NCBI GenBank assembly: GCA_020724105.1
Contig: DYHP01000002.1
Location: 9,521 to 36,501 of the forward strand
Direction: 5' to 3'
From: Candidatus Methylomirabilis sp.
Lineage (GTDB): Bacteria; Patescibacteriota; Patescibacteriia; DYHP01
Length of the DNA stretch: 26,981 nt
The notes below the pieces were generated by a model that searched no databases, was not told the DNA's origin, and saw only the letters and a program-made list of their open reading frames with translations. Of this stretch, positions 7,355 through 13,309 are shown piece by piece. Both the position numbers and the translations under genes were made by a program. How positions within the stretch are numbered: position 1 is the first letter of the stretch; the number at the start of each line of letters is the position of its first letter.

Positions 7355-7621
7355 ATGAATAAAATGGAAAAATACATGGCAAATAAAGAAAGAGCCAATC
7401 AAGAAGAGATTGCGTTGAAACAAGAGATTAATGATTTATTTGATAAGGCCGAAACAGGTTTGAATGAGGAAGATAAAAAAAATATCCACGAAGCCATTAG
7501 CCACTTCCGCCGGCATTTGATAAAATATTACGACAAGGAAGACGCCGAAGAAATAGCGGACAAATATTACAGAAAATTAAAAGAAATAGAATTTAATCAA
7601 AAATCGGAAAAATTTGAATAA
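7355..7621 (+). CDS. Small charged hypothetical protein
   Basis: An 88-residue hydrophilic protein, almost entirely helical by composition, rich in Lys, Glu, Asn and Asp. It has no membrane segment, signal peptide, Cys or recognisable motif; the central pattern EAISHFRRHLIKYYDKEDAEEIADKYYRKL suggests paired amphipathic helices. Three in-frame ATGs lie near the start (7355, 7364, 7376); none has a Shine-Dalgarno site, and the first follows directly on the foldback element. The TAA stop ends 1 nt before tRNA-Ser, so gene and tRNA are probably co-transcribed. Codon use resembles the neighbours, which supports a real gene. Function is unknown. Confidence 0.7.
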   Translation: MNKMEKYMANKERANQEEIALKQEINDLFDKAETGLNEEDKKNIHEAISHFRRHLIKYYDKEDAEEIADKYYRKLKEIEFNQKSEKFE

Positions 7622-7622
7622 T

Positions 7623-7712
7623 GGAGAGTTGGCCGAGTGGTTTAAGGCAACGGTTTGCTAAACCGTGCTCCTTTTTTGGGGCTCAGAGGTTCAAATCCTC
7701 TACTCTCCGCCA
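7623..7712 (+). tRNA. tRNA-Ser (anticodon GCU)
   Basis: The acceptor arms GGAGAGT (7623-7629) and ACTCTCC (7702-7708) pair perfectly. The anticodon arm CGGTT-TGCTAAA-CCG places GCT in the loop; a long variable arm (GCTCC...GGGGC) follows, as expected for serine, and then the T arm (GAGG-TTCAAAT-CCTC). The 3' CCA is encoded (7710-7712). It reads AGC/AGU codons. Confidence 0.95.
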
Positions 7713-8014
7713 TTTAATTTTTGACTCGTGGTCCTGCCCCGTAGCCTCCGAATTAAAGTCGGAGTGCTTCTCGAGGTTCAAAATCCCGCCCCTTCTGAAT
7801 TTCTTGCGCCCTGTTGTGGATATTTGCTATAATAAAAGTAGCAAGGAACTCCTAGCGAGTTAAGGACAGTCCTTTTAGCCCAAAAATAGGGTTCTACTCG
7901 CTACCAGTTCAAGTTTTCAACGTAGTTCTGCGTAATTATCCGCGCCTTGTTCAGCGGTAAGGGTAATCTTGCCGAATCCCCGGAACTTTATGTGGATTTA
8001 CGCTACAAAATTTT
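7713..8014. other. Intergenic region: tRNA-like remnant, promoter and structured leader
   Basis: Bases ~7725-7795 contain a stem CTCCGA/TCGGAG around a 7-nt loop, then a TTCAAAA loop resembling a T arm, but no matching acceptor stem, so at most a tRNA fragment. Bases 7825-7833 hold an extended -10 promoter. From 7838 to 7904 the sequence can fold into a three-way junction: TAGCGAGT (7853-7860) pairs with ACTCGCTA (7896-7903), enclosing AAGGA/TCCTT and CCC/GGG hairpins. A further hairpin GGTAAG/CTTGCC lies near 7960-7975. This appears to be the 5' leader of the gene at 8015; I see no ORF. Confidence 0.5.
7825..7833 (+). promoter_or_regulatory. Extended -10 promoter for the small membrane protein gene
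   Basis: TGCTATAAT is an extended -10 element; the -35 region is weak (TTGCGC at 7804-7809, spacer 18). The predicted start near 7840 would give a ~175-nt leader with predicted structure. Confidence 0.55.
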
Positions 8015-8485
8015 ATGGGGAAGCCATTGATTAGTTGGGAAGTGCCGGAGTTTGAAAAGCACAAAAAGTCGCTCGGCTGGTATGTGGCCGGCGGGATTGT
8101 TTTGTTGCTTTTGCTTATATACTGCGTCAAAACCGCCAATTTTCTTTTTGCCGTTATTTTGCTGATGGCGGCGATAATTGTCGTCCTCTATGATTTTCGG
8201 GAATCGTCCAATGTTGAATTCGCCTTGACCTCAACCGGCGTTAAATTCGGCGACAAGGAGTACCCCTACGAGGATTTTACCCGTTTTTGGATTGTATACG
8301 ACCCGCCCGAAGTTAAAAAGTTGTATTTGGAATTAAAAAGCCTGATTCAGCCGCGGCTTGTCATTCCGCTTGAAGACAAAGACCCCAACGAAATCCGCAA
8401 AATTCTTTTAGAATATGTTGTGGAAGATTTGGACGAAAAAGACGAGCCCATAACCGATTATTTGGGAAGGGCACTAAAGTTGTGA
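8015..8485 (+). CDS. Small membrane protein with PH-like cytosolic domain
   Basis: A 156-residue protein. After a short N-terminus containing SWEVPEFEKHKKS come two adjacent transmembrane helices (about residues 22-37 and 41-60, separated by YCVKTAN). The C-terminal domain (~65-150) has alternating strands ending in a helix (ALTSTGVKFGDKEYPYEDFTRFWIVYD in outline). The layout, a helical hairpin followed by a small strand-rich domain, resembles bacterial PH-like or YcxB/DUF5673-type proteins common in Patescibacteria. Exact function is unknown. It seems to be transcribed alone from the promoter at 7825 and is followed by a hairpin terminator at 8641. Confidence 0.8.
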   Translation: MGKPLISWEVPEFEKHKKSLGWYVAGGIVLLLLLIYCVKTANFLFAVILLMAAIIVVLYDFRESSNVEFALTSTGVKFGDKEYPYEDFTRFWIVYDPPEVKKLYLELKSLIQPRLVIPLEDKDPNEIRKILLEYVVEDLDEKDEPITDYLGRALKL

Positions 8486-8779
8486 GATTTAAGATTAAAG
8501 ATTTAAGATTTTACTTTGTTTGTTTAGTTTTCAGTTTATAATACTTTAAAAATTAATTGGTATAAGGTCCGCGATATTTTGTTTAGTGCGTTAGTAAGGA
8601 GACGAGGGGGCTTGTAATTTGATACGAAATAAGTTATTATAATAAGCGGTCAAGACCGCTTATTTTAGTCCTTGCGCCAATTTTCCTTTCGTAGTTTTCC
8701 GATGTTTCAGTCGGGATTCCAACCCTTGGCGCAGAAATCGGGGCGTCGGAGCAACGAATACCTGCCCGCCATGGCCTGA
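8486..8779. other. Intergenic region before tRNA-Arg
   Basis: It begins with AGATTTAAGATT direct repeats (8485-8512). A -10-like TATAAT lies at 8537-8542 without a good -35. A strong hairpin follows at 8641-8664. TGCGCCAA (near 8675) and TTGGCGCA (near 8735) are inverted. No credible ORF is seen; a short RNA between 8549 and 8665 is possible but unsupported. Confidence 0.4.
8641..8666. terminator. Hairpin AATAAGCGGTC/GACCGCTTATT, probable bidirectional terminator
   Basis: Perfect 11-bp arms (8641-8651, 8654-8664) are followed by a TTATTTTA tract on the + strand. It probably ends the transcript of the membrane protein gene. The stem sequence recurs at 26115-26136. Confidence 0.6.
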
Positions 8780-8851
8780 GCCCTCATAGCTCAACGGATA
8801 GAGTACAGGTTTGCGGAGCCTGGGATGGAGGTTCAATTCCTCCTGAGGGCA
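8780..8851 (+). tRNA. tRNA-Arg (anticodon GCG)
   Basis: The acceptor arms GCCCTCA (8780-8786) and TGAGGGC (8844-8850) pair perfectly. The D loop contains GGA, with A20 as in arginine tRNAs. The anticodon arm CAGGT-TTGCGGA-GCCTG gives GCG; a 4-nt variable loop and GGAGG-TTCAATT-CCTCC T arm follow. The discriminator is A, and CCA is not encoded. Most bacteria use ACG (deaminated to ICG) for CGN codons, so GCG is unusual. Confidence 0.92.
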
Positions 8852-9173
8852 TGGGCGATGACAGGAGGGAAACGCGATCTTGCGCCCGGTCATTCGACCG
8901 GGCGGCGGGTCGAATGACCCGTCGGAGCCCGTGATGGGTTTCTGCTACATCTCCCCGACTTGTTGGGGAGTGAGCGGAGTGGGGACGCGCCAGTAAGGAA
9001 TTTGCAAACGCTTTCAACTTGAACCACATTTTGTTTGCTCCGTAGCCAAATTTGGAGAACTTGTACCGCCGGGGTAAAAGAAAATTTTTTCATATTGTTT
9101 GTTGAAGAAATTCTTAGGAATTTCTGTTTTTTGTTTTTAACCCACGTGGGCTGTGTCCCACGTGGGCCTGTTG

Positions 9174-9353
9174 TTACACAGCAAAAATGTCACGTCTAAT
9201 TACACAGATAAATGTCATCTCTTGAAAAATTTACTGTAATGAGTTATGATGAACTCATAGAAAAACTTAAAAGTGTTAAAGATTGTGGTAGAAGACGGCG
9301 CTTGCGGGTGGGATTTTCTCGCCGTCACAGGCGGTGGAGGACGTCAAGATTAT
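9174..9353 (+). mobile_element. Possible remnant of a transposon end
   Basis: Two direct copies of TTACACAG-N-AAATGTCA ~26 bp apart resemble subterminal transposase-binding repeats of insertion sequences. They are followed within 20 bp by a short ORF with a start like a transposase N-terminus, disrupted after ~18 codons. No opposite end or intact transposase is present, so this is tentative. Confidence 0.3.
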
Positions 9354-9388
9354 AGGAAATTTAGATACTTACAATTATTAACATTAAC

Positions 9389-9414
9389 ACTTCCATGATT
9401 CCAATCATAGAAGT
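9389..9414. promoter_or_regulatory. Palindrome upstream of TrpR-like gene (candidate operator)
   Basis: The arms CTTCCATGATT and AATCATAGAAG around CC differ from a perfect palindrome by one base. It ends 8 bp before the ATG at 9423. The same palindrome, perfect, is found at 9862-9885. Confidence 0.55.
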
Positions 9415-9422
9415 AAAAATTT

Positions 9423-9761
9423 ATGGCGCAGTATGTCCATAAAAGGTTTCCCATAGAGGAGCAGAATAAGTTGTTGGAAGAGATATGCGTGGTTTTACAG
9501 GATTTAAACACGATTAAGGAAAAGAAATATTTTTTGAAAGATTTATTGAATCGTGGTGAAAGGGTAATGATTGCGAGACGTTTCAAGATAGCGAAATTAT
9601 TAGACGAAGGTTTGACTTATGACAAAATTGCGAAATTGTTAAGCGTAAGCGATGGGACAATCGCAAGAGTCGAGAAAATGCTAAATTTCGGTCGCAATGG
9701 CTATCGAATTGCTCTGAACAAAACAAGAAATCGTCGAAATAAACCCCCACGCCAATCATGA
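9423..9761 (+). CDS. TrpR/YerC/YecD-family transcriptional regulator
   Basis: A 112-residue DNA-binding protein of the Trp-repressor-like family (YerC/YecD group). Helices at residues ~12-45 form the dimer region. LLNRGERVMIARRFKIAKLL (~43-62) and the helix-turn-helix GLTYDKIAKLLSVSDGTIARV (~65-85, with the typical SVSDGTIARV recognition helix) follow. The basic C-terminal tail (NKTRNRRNKPPRQS) may add DNA contacts. Length and order match the family; no ligand can be assigned. The gene stands alone between two repeat-rich spacers. Near-identical palindromes lie 8 bp before its start and ~100 bp after its stop, suggesting autoregulation. No clear Shine-Dalgarno site is present. Confidence 0.88.
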   Translation: MAQYVHKRFPIEEQNKLLEEICVVLQDLNTIKEKKYFLKDLLNRGERVMIARRFKIAKLLDEGLTYDKIAKLLSVSDGTIARVEKMLNFGRNGYRIALNKTRNRRNKPPRQS

Positions 9762-9861
9762 AACATCATAGAAACATTTCTGCGCGTATCACTAAAGGTG
9801 TTGTGTGGGGATTGGTGTGAGGGTAAATAACATAGAATTTTTAAACTCCCTTTGTTTCATG

Positions 9862-9885
9862 CTTCTATGATTCCAATCATAGAAG
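9862..9885. promoter_or_regulatory. Perfect 24-bp palindrome downstream of TrpR-like gene
   Basis: CTTCTATGATT, CC, AATCATAGAAG: 11-bp perfect arms. It matches the upstream palindrome at 9390-9413 with one difference. It is a candidate binding site for the regulator, or a repeat that brackets it. Confidence 0.6.
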
Positions 9886-9963
9886 TGTCTTGATTTTTGA
9901 CTTTGGTAAGTGAATCGAGTATCATACAAATTATAATGAACTGGTATTAAGTTTTCCCCCTTC

Positions 9964-10072
9964 TTTTGAATTCAAAAAAGTTATCTCATTTTAGTCTCTG
10001 AGCGCGGTTGAAGGGCTAAAATGAGCCAATCCCGACTTTGTGTCGGGACGACAATCTCATGGGATAACTTTT
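9964..10072. repeat. Three-way-junction inverted-repeat element upstream of recG
   Basis: The outer arms AAAAGTTATC (9976-9985) and GATAACTTTT (10063-10072) enclose two hairpins: CTCATTTTAG/CTAAAATGAG (9985-9994, 10016-10025) and TCCCGAC/GTCGGGA (10030-10036, 10042-10048). It is preceded by the palindrome TTTTGAATTCAAAA (9964-9977). It could be a foldback repeat or a structured 5' element of recG. Confidence 0.75.
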
Positions 10073-10175
10073 GGACATTACTCTAATTTGAGACTTAAAT
10101 AAAGAACCGTTTTTTGTTTTAATTTAGCCACGAAGGAGAATTAACTTAATACGAGTTCAAAATGAGTACGGAACT

Positions 10176-12473
10176 ATGCTCACACTTGAAACACCAGTCA
10201 AAAATTTAACGAGAATCGGAGCGAGGGTATCAAAACAGCTAAGAGAACTGGGGATCTTGAATGCGCGAGATCTTCTTTTTTATTTTCCTTTCCGTTATGA
10301 CGATTTCAGCCGTATTTTACCCATAAAAGAGGCGGTTTTAAGCCAAGATGCCGTAACCGTGCGCTGTGTTGTGGAACTCATTGAAAGCCATCGTTCGCCA
10401 AGGCGTCATAAACTTTATACCGAGGCGCTGGTCGCCGACGACTCTGGTAAAATGAAAGTCATCTGGTTTAACCAGCCGTTTATGGCAAAAGTGCTCGCTC
10501 CGGGCGACAAGATTTATCTGTCGGGCAAAGCAACGTCGGATTTTTGGGGGACGCAGATGATGAATCCGGTTTACGAAAAAGAAACCGCAAGGGAAGCGCT
10601 CCATACGGGCAGGGTGGCGCCGATTTATCCGTTGACGGAAAATTTGAGCCAGAAACAATTAAGATTTTTGATAAATTTGGTTTTGCCGCTTGCAAAAGAA
10701 ATTGCCGATCCGCTGCCGCAAAGCATAAAAAGGGAAATGAAAATTTTGGATTTGGCGCCGGCGCTCAAATTTATCCATTTCCCGAAAAACAAAGACGAGG
10801 CGAAAAACGCGGCAAAAAGATTCAAGTTTGAAGAATTGTTTTATTTGCAGATTGAAAATGAACTTTCAAGAAAAGCATTGTTGAAAGAAAAGGCGCCGAA
10901 GATTTTCTTTTTTGAAAAATACACCAAAAATTTCGTTGACTCATTGCCTTACAAACTGACCGAGGCGCAAAGAAAATCGGCGTGGGAAATTCTGACCGAT
11001 TTGGGAGTGAAGACCGCCACTTACTCCCCCTATTCCCCGACAAGTCGGGGAATAGGGGGAGATGGAGGGGGTTATGTTTCGCCCATGAGCCGCCTCTTAA
11101 ACGGTGATGTCGGTTCGGGTAAAACCGTGGTTTCGGCCATTGCTGTTTTTAATGTAATTTTAAACAAATTCCAGGCGGTCTTTATGGCGCCGACCGAAAT
11201 TTTGGCACTTCAGCATTTCAACACTTTCGCGGGTTTGTTCAAAAATTTGGATTTAAAAATCGGGCTTTTAACGCGGGGTTTTTCAAAAATTTTTGAAAAA
11301 AGGGAAAATCCCCCTCAATCCCCCTTTGTGAAAGGGGGAGAGGGGATTTCTGAAATTAAAAAATCAAAACTGCTCAAAGGAATAGAATCGGGCGAAATAA
11401 GATTTGTAATCGGCACGCACGCCTTGATTTACCCCCTCACCTTTTCACAGAATGAAGAATTTTGCAAGAAAAATTGTGTTTCTACGAATCCTTCTTCTCT
11501 CAATAAGATGATGGTGTCTGAGAAAGGTGGGGGAGTGAAGGAAAAAATTAAATTTCACAAACTCGCTTTGGCGATTGTCGACGAACAGCACCGCTTCGGC
11601 GTCGCTCAGCGAGCGGCGTTAAAACAATATTCCAAAGAATTGATATATTATCCTCACTTTTTGTCCATGACCGCTACGCCGATTCCGAGAACTTTGGCGT
11701 TAATCGCTTACGGCGATTTGGATATTTCGATTTTAAACGAAATGCCCAAAGGCAGAAAGCCGATTGTCACAAAACTGGTCCGGCCGGAATTTAAAGCCGA
11801 CGCTTATTCTTTTATTCGCAAGGAAATTAAATCCGGCAGGCAGGCGTTTGTTATTTGCCCGTTAATCGACCCATCCGACAAACTGGGCGTTCGTTCGGTG
11901 AAAGAAGAATTTGAAAAATTAAAAAATGAAATTTTTCCGGAATTTGAGATTGCGGTTTTGCACGGCAAAATGAAAAGCGCGGAGAAAAATAAAATAATGG
12001 AAGATTTCAAAAATAAGAAAATTCAAATTTTGGTTTCCACCACCGTTGTTGAAGTCGGCGTTGACGTGCCGAACGCCACAATGATGCTCATTGAGGGCGC
12101 GGAAAGGTTCGGACTGGCGCAATTGCATCAATTGCGCGGAAGAGTGGGCAGGGGAGAGCATCAGTCGTACGCTTTGGTATTTTTAGGGACTTCGTCGCGC
12201 GAGGCCGGCGAGCGCTTGAAGGTTTTTGCCGATACGTTAAACGGCTTTCAATTGGCCGAATTTGACTTGAAATTCCGCGGTCCGGGCGACATTTTGGGCG
12301 TGAGGCAATCGGGTCTTCCAACCCTTAAATTCGCCAATTTAGACGATATAGAACTCTTGAAAATGGCGCGCGACGAAGCGAAAAAATACGTTAATCTTGA
12401 CCCGGAATTCAAAAAAATTCCATTATTAAGGCAAGAATTAGAGAAGAGGATGAGAGAAGTGCATCTTGAGTAA
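10176..12473 (+). CDS. recG: ATP-dependent DNA helicase RecG with three insertions
   Basis: RecG remodels stalled replication forks and Holliday junctions. The wedge/OB domain (~residues 55-140, including GKMKVIWFNQPF) precedes the helicase core: Walker A GDVGSGKT (~310-317), MAPTEILALQH (~337-347), DEQHRFG (~469-475), SMTATPIPRT (~497-506), and the C-terminal STTVVEVGVDVPNATMM and QLRGRVGRG motifs. Its 765 residues exceed the usual ~680-700. The excess lies in three repeat-derived inserts: residues ~281-302 just before Walker A's PMSRLL lead-in, ~376-391, and ~419-458 between GTHALI and DEQH. All conserved motifs remain, so the enzyme is probably active. The ATG at 10176 fits the N-terminal pattern (LETPVKNLTRIGARVSKQL). 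A terminator follows at 12621. Confidence 0.96.
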   Translation: MLTLETPVKNLTRIGARVSKQLRELGILNARDLLFYFPFRYDDFSRILPIKEAVLSQDAVTVRCVVELIESHRSPRRHKLYTEALVADDSGKMKVIWFNQPFMAKVLAPGDKIYLSGKATSDFWGTQMMNPVYEKETAREALHTGRVAPIYPLTENLSQKQLRFLINLVLPLAKEIADPLPQSIKREMKILDLAPALKFIHFPKNKDEAKNAAKRFKFEELFYLQIENELSRKALLKEKAPKIFFFEKYTKNFVDSLPYKLTEAQRKSAWEILTDLGVKTATYSPYSPTSRGIGGDGGGYVSPMSRLLNGDVGSGKTVVSAIAVFNVILNKFQAVFMAPTEILALQHFNTFAGLFKNLDLKIGLLTRGFSKIFEKRENPPQSPFVKGGEGISEIKKSKLLKGIESGEIRFVIGTHALIYPLTFSQNEEFCKKNCVSTNPSSLNKMMVSEKGGGVKEKIKFHKLALAIVDEQHRFGVAQRAALKQYSKELIYYPHFLSMTATPIPRTLALIAYGDLDISILNEMPKGRKPIVTKLVRPEFKADAYSFIRKEIKSGRQAFVICPLIDPSDKLGVRSVKEEFEKLKNEIFPEFEIAVLHGKMKSAEKNKIMEDFKNKKIQILVSTTVVEVGVDVPNATMMLIEGAERFGLAQLHQLRGRVGRGEHQSYALVFLGTSSREAGERLKVFADTLNGFQLAEFDLKFRGPGDILGVRQSGLPTLKFANLDDIELLKMARDEAKKYVNLDPEFKKIPLLRQELEKRMREVHLE
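11021..11074. repeat. In-frame family A element in recG
   Basis: CCCCCTATTCCCCGACAAG and its inverse around 11036-11051 form the palindrome. It encodes YSPYSPTSRGIGGDGGG, a different frame from the comF and gltX copies. It lies just upstream of the Walker A region. Confidence 0.85.
11306..11350. repeat. In-frame AATCCCCC/GGGGGATT element in recG
   Basis: AATCCCCCTCAATCCCCCTT and the inverted AAGGGGGAGAGGGGATTT flank TGTGA. The peptide is ENPPQSPFVKGGEGIS, a string recognisable as a translated dispersed repeat. Confidence 0.85.
11431..11540. repeat. In-frame ~105-bp element in recG
   Basis: CCCCCTCACCTTTTCACAGA and TCTGAGAAAGGTGGGGGAG form imperfect inverted ends around ~65 bp. It encodes ~38 residues between GTHALI and DEQH that have no counterpart in ordinary RecG. 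Confidence 0.75.
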
Positions 12474-12540
12474 AAATCCGAAATCCGAATCCTTGCCCCG
12501 ACATTCATCGGGGTCTCCGCTTCGCTCCGAAAATCCGAAA
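12474..12540. repeat. Family B repeat downstream of recG
   Basis: AATCCGAAATCCGAATCC, a CCCCGACATTCATCGGGG core, and TCTCCGCTTCGCTCCGAAAA. It aligns along its whole length with 24014-24078 at roughly 80% identity. It begins directly after the recG stop codon. Confidence 0.8.
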
Positions 12541-12542
12541 TC

Positions 12543-12602
12543 ACCCCCACTTACTCCCCCTGTTCCCCGACTTGTCGGGGGATGGGGGGAGTTAGAGGGG
12601 GT
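12543..12602. repeat. Family A repeat, intergenic copy
   Basis: ACTCCCCCTGTTCCCCGACT and the inverse GTCGGGGGATGGGGGGAGTT. It lies outside any gene and directly follows a family B repeat. Confidence 0.85.
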
Positions 12603-12620
12603 TAAAATCAAAAATAAAAC

Positions 12621-12648
12621 CGCCGCAACAAAACCGCGGCGATTTTTA
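12621..12648 (+). terminator. Intrinsic terminator of recG
   Basis: CGCCGC (12621-12626) and GCGGCG (12636-12641) form a hairpin followed by ATTTTTATT. Confidence 0.75.
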
Positions 12649-12677
12649 TTGTCAAAAGTTGCAAATTATTGTAAAAT
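12649..12677 (+). promoter_or_regulatory. Sigma70-type promoter for thpR-tagA
   Basis: TTGTCA (12649-12654), 17-bp spacer, TAAAAT (12672-12677). The start would be near 12684, about 11 nt before the thpR ATG, so the mRNA has almost no leader. It abuts the recG terminator. Confidence 0.6.
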
Positions 12678-12694
12678 AAATAGTGTAGAGAAAT

Positions 12695-13309
12695 ATGACG
12701 CATCGCGTATTTATCGCCATAAATTTGCCGCAGGAGGTGAAAGATGAGTTGGGGAGGGCTTTGGCGTCTTTAAAAAGGGATTTGAAGCAGGCCCCGATAA
12801 GATGGGCGGCAGCCGATAAAATACACACCACCTTGCACTTTTTAGGAGATTTAACCGATGAGCAGGTGGAGGAAGTGGGCGATATTTTGGCTAAAGTTAC
12901 GCCAAAATACGGCAAATTTAAGATAAAACTCGGCCAAATCGGATTTTTCCCGCACAAATTCAGGCCGCGGGTGGTCTTTGTTGACGAGCGATGCCCTGAC
13001 GAAATCGGCGATCTTCAGGCGGAAATCGGCAAAGAGTTGGAAAATTTGGGCTATAAAGTGGATTCGCGGCCGTGGCATCCGCATTTGACGCTTGGCAGAA
13101 TCCGCCTTCGCCCCGATTTCATCAAGGACCGCGACAAGCCGAGACAAGGCTTCGGCGGACAAGTTAACGGTTCGGTTCACGCCAAAGATTTTGAAAAACA
13201 GGAAATCCGGCCAATGGAATTTGAGGTGGAAAGCGTGGAGTTGATGGAAAGCGAATTGAGCCCCGACGGAGCGAAATACACAGTATTAAAAAGTTTTAAA
13301 TTTCAATGA
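12695..13309 (+). CDS. thpR: RNA 2',3'-cyclic phosphodiesterase / 2'-5' RNA ligase
   Basis: A member of the 2H phosphoesterase superfamily. ThpR opens 2',3'-cyclic phosphates and can join tRNA halves in vitro; its cellular role is uncertain. Both catalytic HxT motifs are present: H44-T-T46 in HTTLHFLGDL and H130-L-T132 in HPHLTLGRI. Length (204 aa) is slightly above the usual ~180-190. The extra residues around 147-160 (KPRQGFGGQV) look like a translated short palindromic repeat at the DNA level. It is transcribed from the promoter at 12649 with a very short leader. Its stop overlaps the ATG of the next gene (ATGA), indicating translational coupling with tagA, although the two functions have no known link. 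Confidence 0.93.
   Translation: MTHRVFIAINLPQEVKDELGRALASLKRDLKQAPIRWAAADKIHTTLHFLGDLTDEQVEEVGDILAKVTPKYGKFKIKLGQIGFFPHKFRPRVVFVDERCPDEIGDLQAEIGKELENLGYKVDSRPWHPHLTLGRIRLRPDFIKDRDKPRQGFGGQVNGSVHAKDFEKQEIRPMEFEVESVELMESELSPDGAKYTVLKSFKFQ
13131..13166. repeat. Probable in-frame repeat in thpR
   Basis: The short stretch AAGCCGAGACAAGGCTTCGG contains GCCGA/TCGGC-type inverted words and encodes KPRQGFGGQV. It lies in a loop after the second catalytic motif. Confidence 0.55.

Larger units (their letters stand above)
8852..9422. other. Repeat-rich intergenic region
   Basis: No convincing gene. Bases 8888-8899 and 8908-8919 are perfect 12-bp inverted copies of GGTCATTCGACC. Bases 8951-8970 form a CTCCCCGACTTGTTGGGGAG palindrome related to the family A core. 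Bases 9141-9166 carry CCCACGTGGG twice, 6 nt apart. Two direct copies of a TTACACAG..AAATGTCA unit lie at 9174-9196 and 9200-9221. A 38-codon ORF starts at 9239 (MSYDELIEKLKSVKD) and runs into a GACGGCG/CGCCGTC inverted repeat; it could be a transposase remnant. The TrpR-side palindrome at 9389-9414 closes the region. Confidence 0.5.
9762..10175. other. Intergenic region with nested inverted repeats
   Basis: ACCCCCACGCCAATC at the end of the TrpR-like gene (9743-9757) is inverted at 9815-9829, and ATGAAAC/GTTTCAT words lie nearby, so the gene's 3' end folds back on itself. The perfect palindrome of 9862-9885 follows. Bases 9976-10072 form a three-way-junction element, listed separately. No ORF is seen. 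A GAAGGAG site lies at ~10134-10140, too far from the recG ATG to serve it. Confidence 0.5.

Noticed and set aside
7621..7863. 80-codon + strand ORF over tRNA-Ser
   Set aside because: It is mostly a translation of the tRNA gene and the following spacer.
8660..9093. Minus-strand ORFs over tRNA-Arg and its flank
   Set aside because: They translate the complement of the tRNA and palindromic repeats; no protein-like conservation or start signals.
12466..12747. 93-codon ORF after recG
   Set aside because: It reads through family B and family A repeats, the recG terminator and the thpR promoter.
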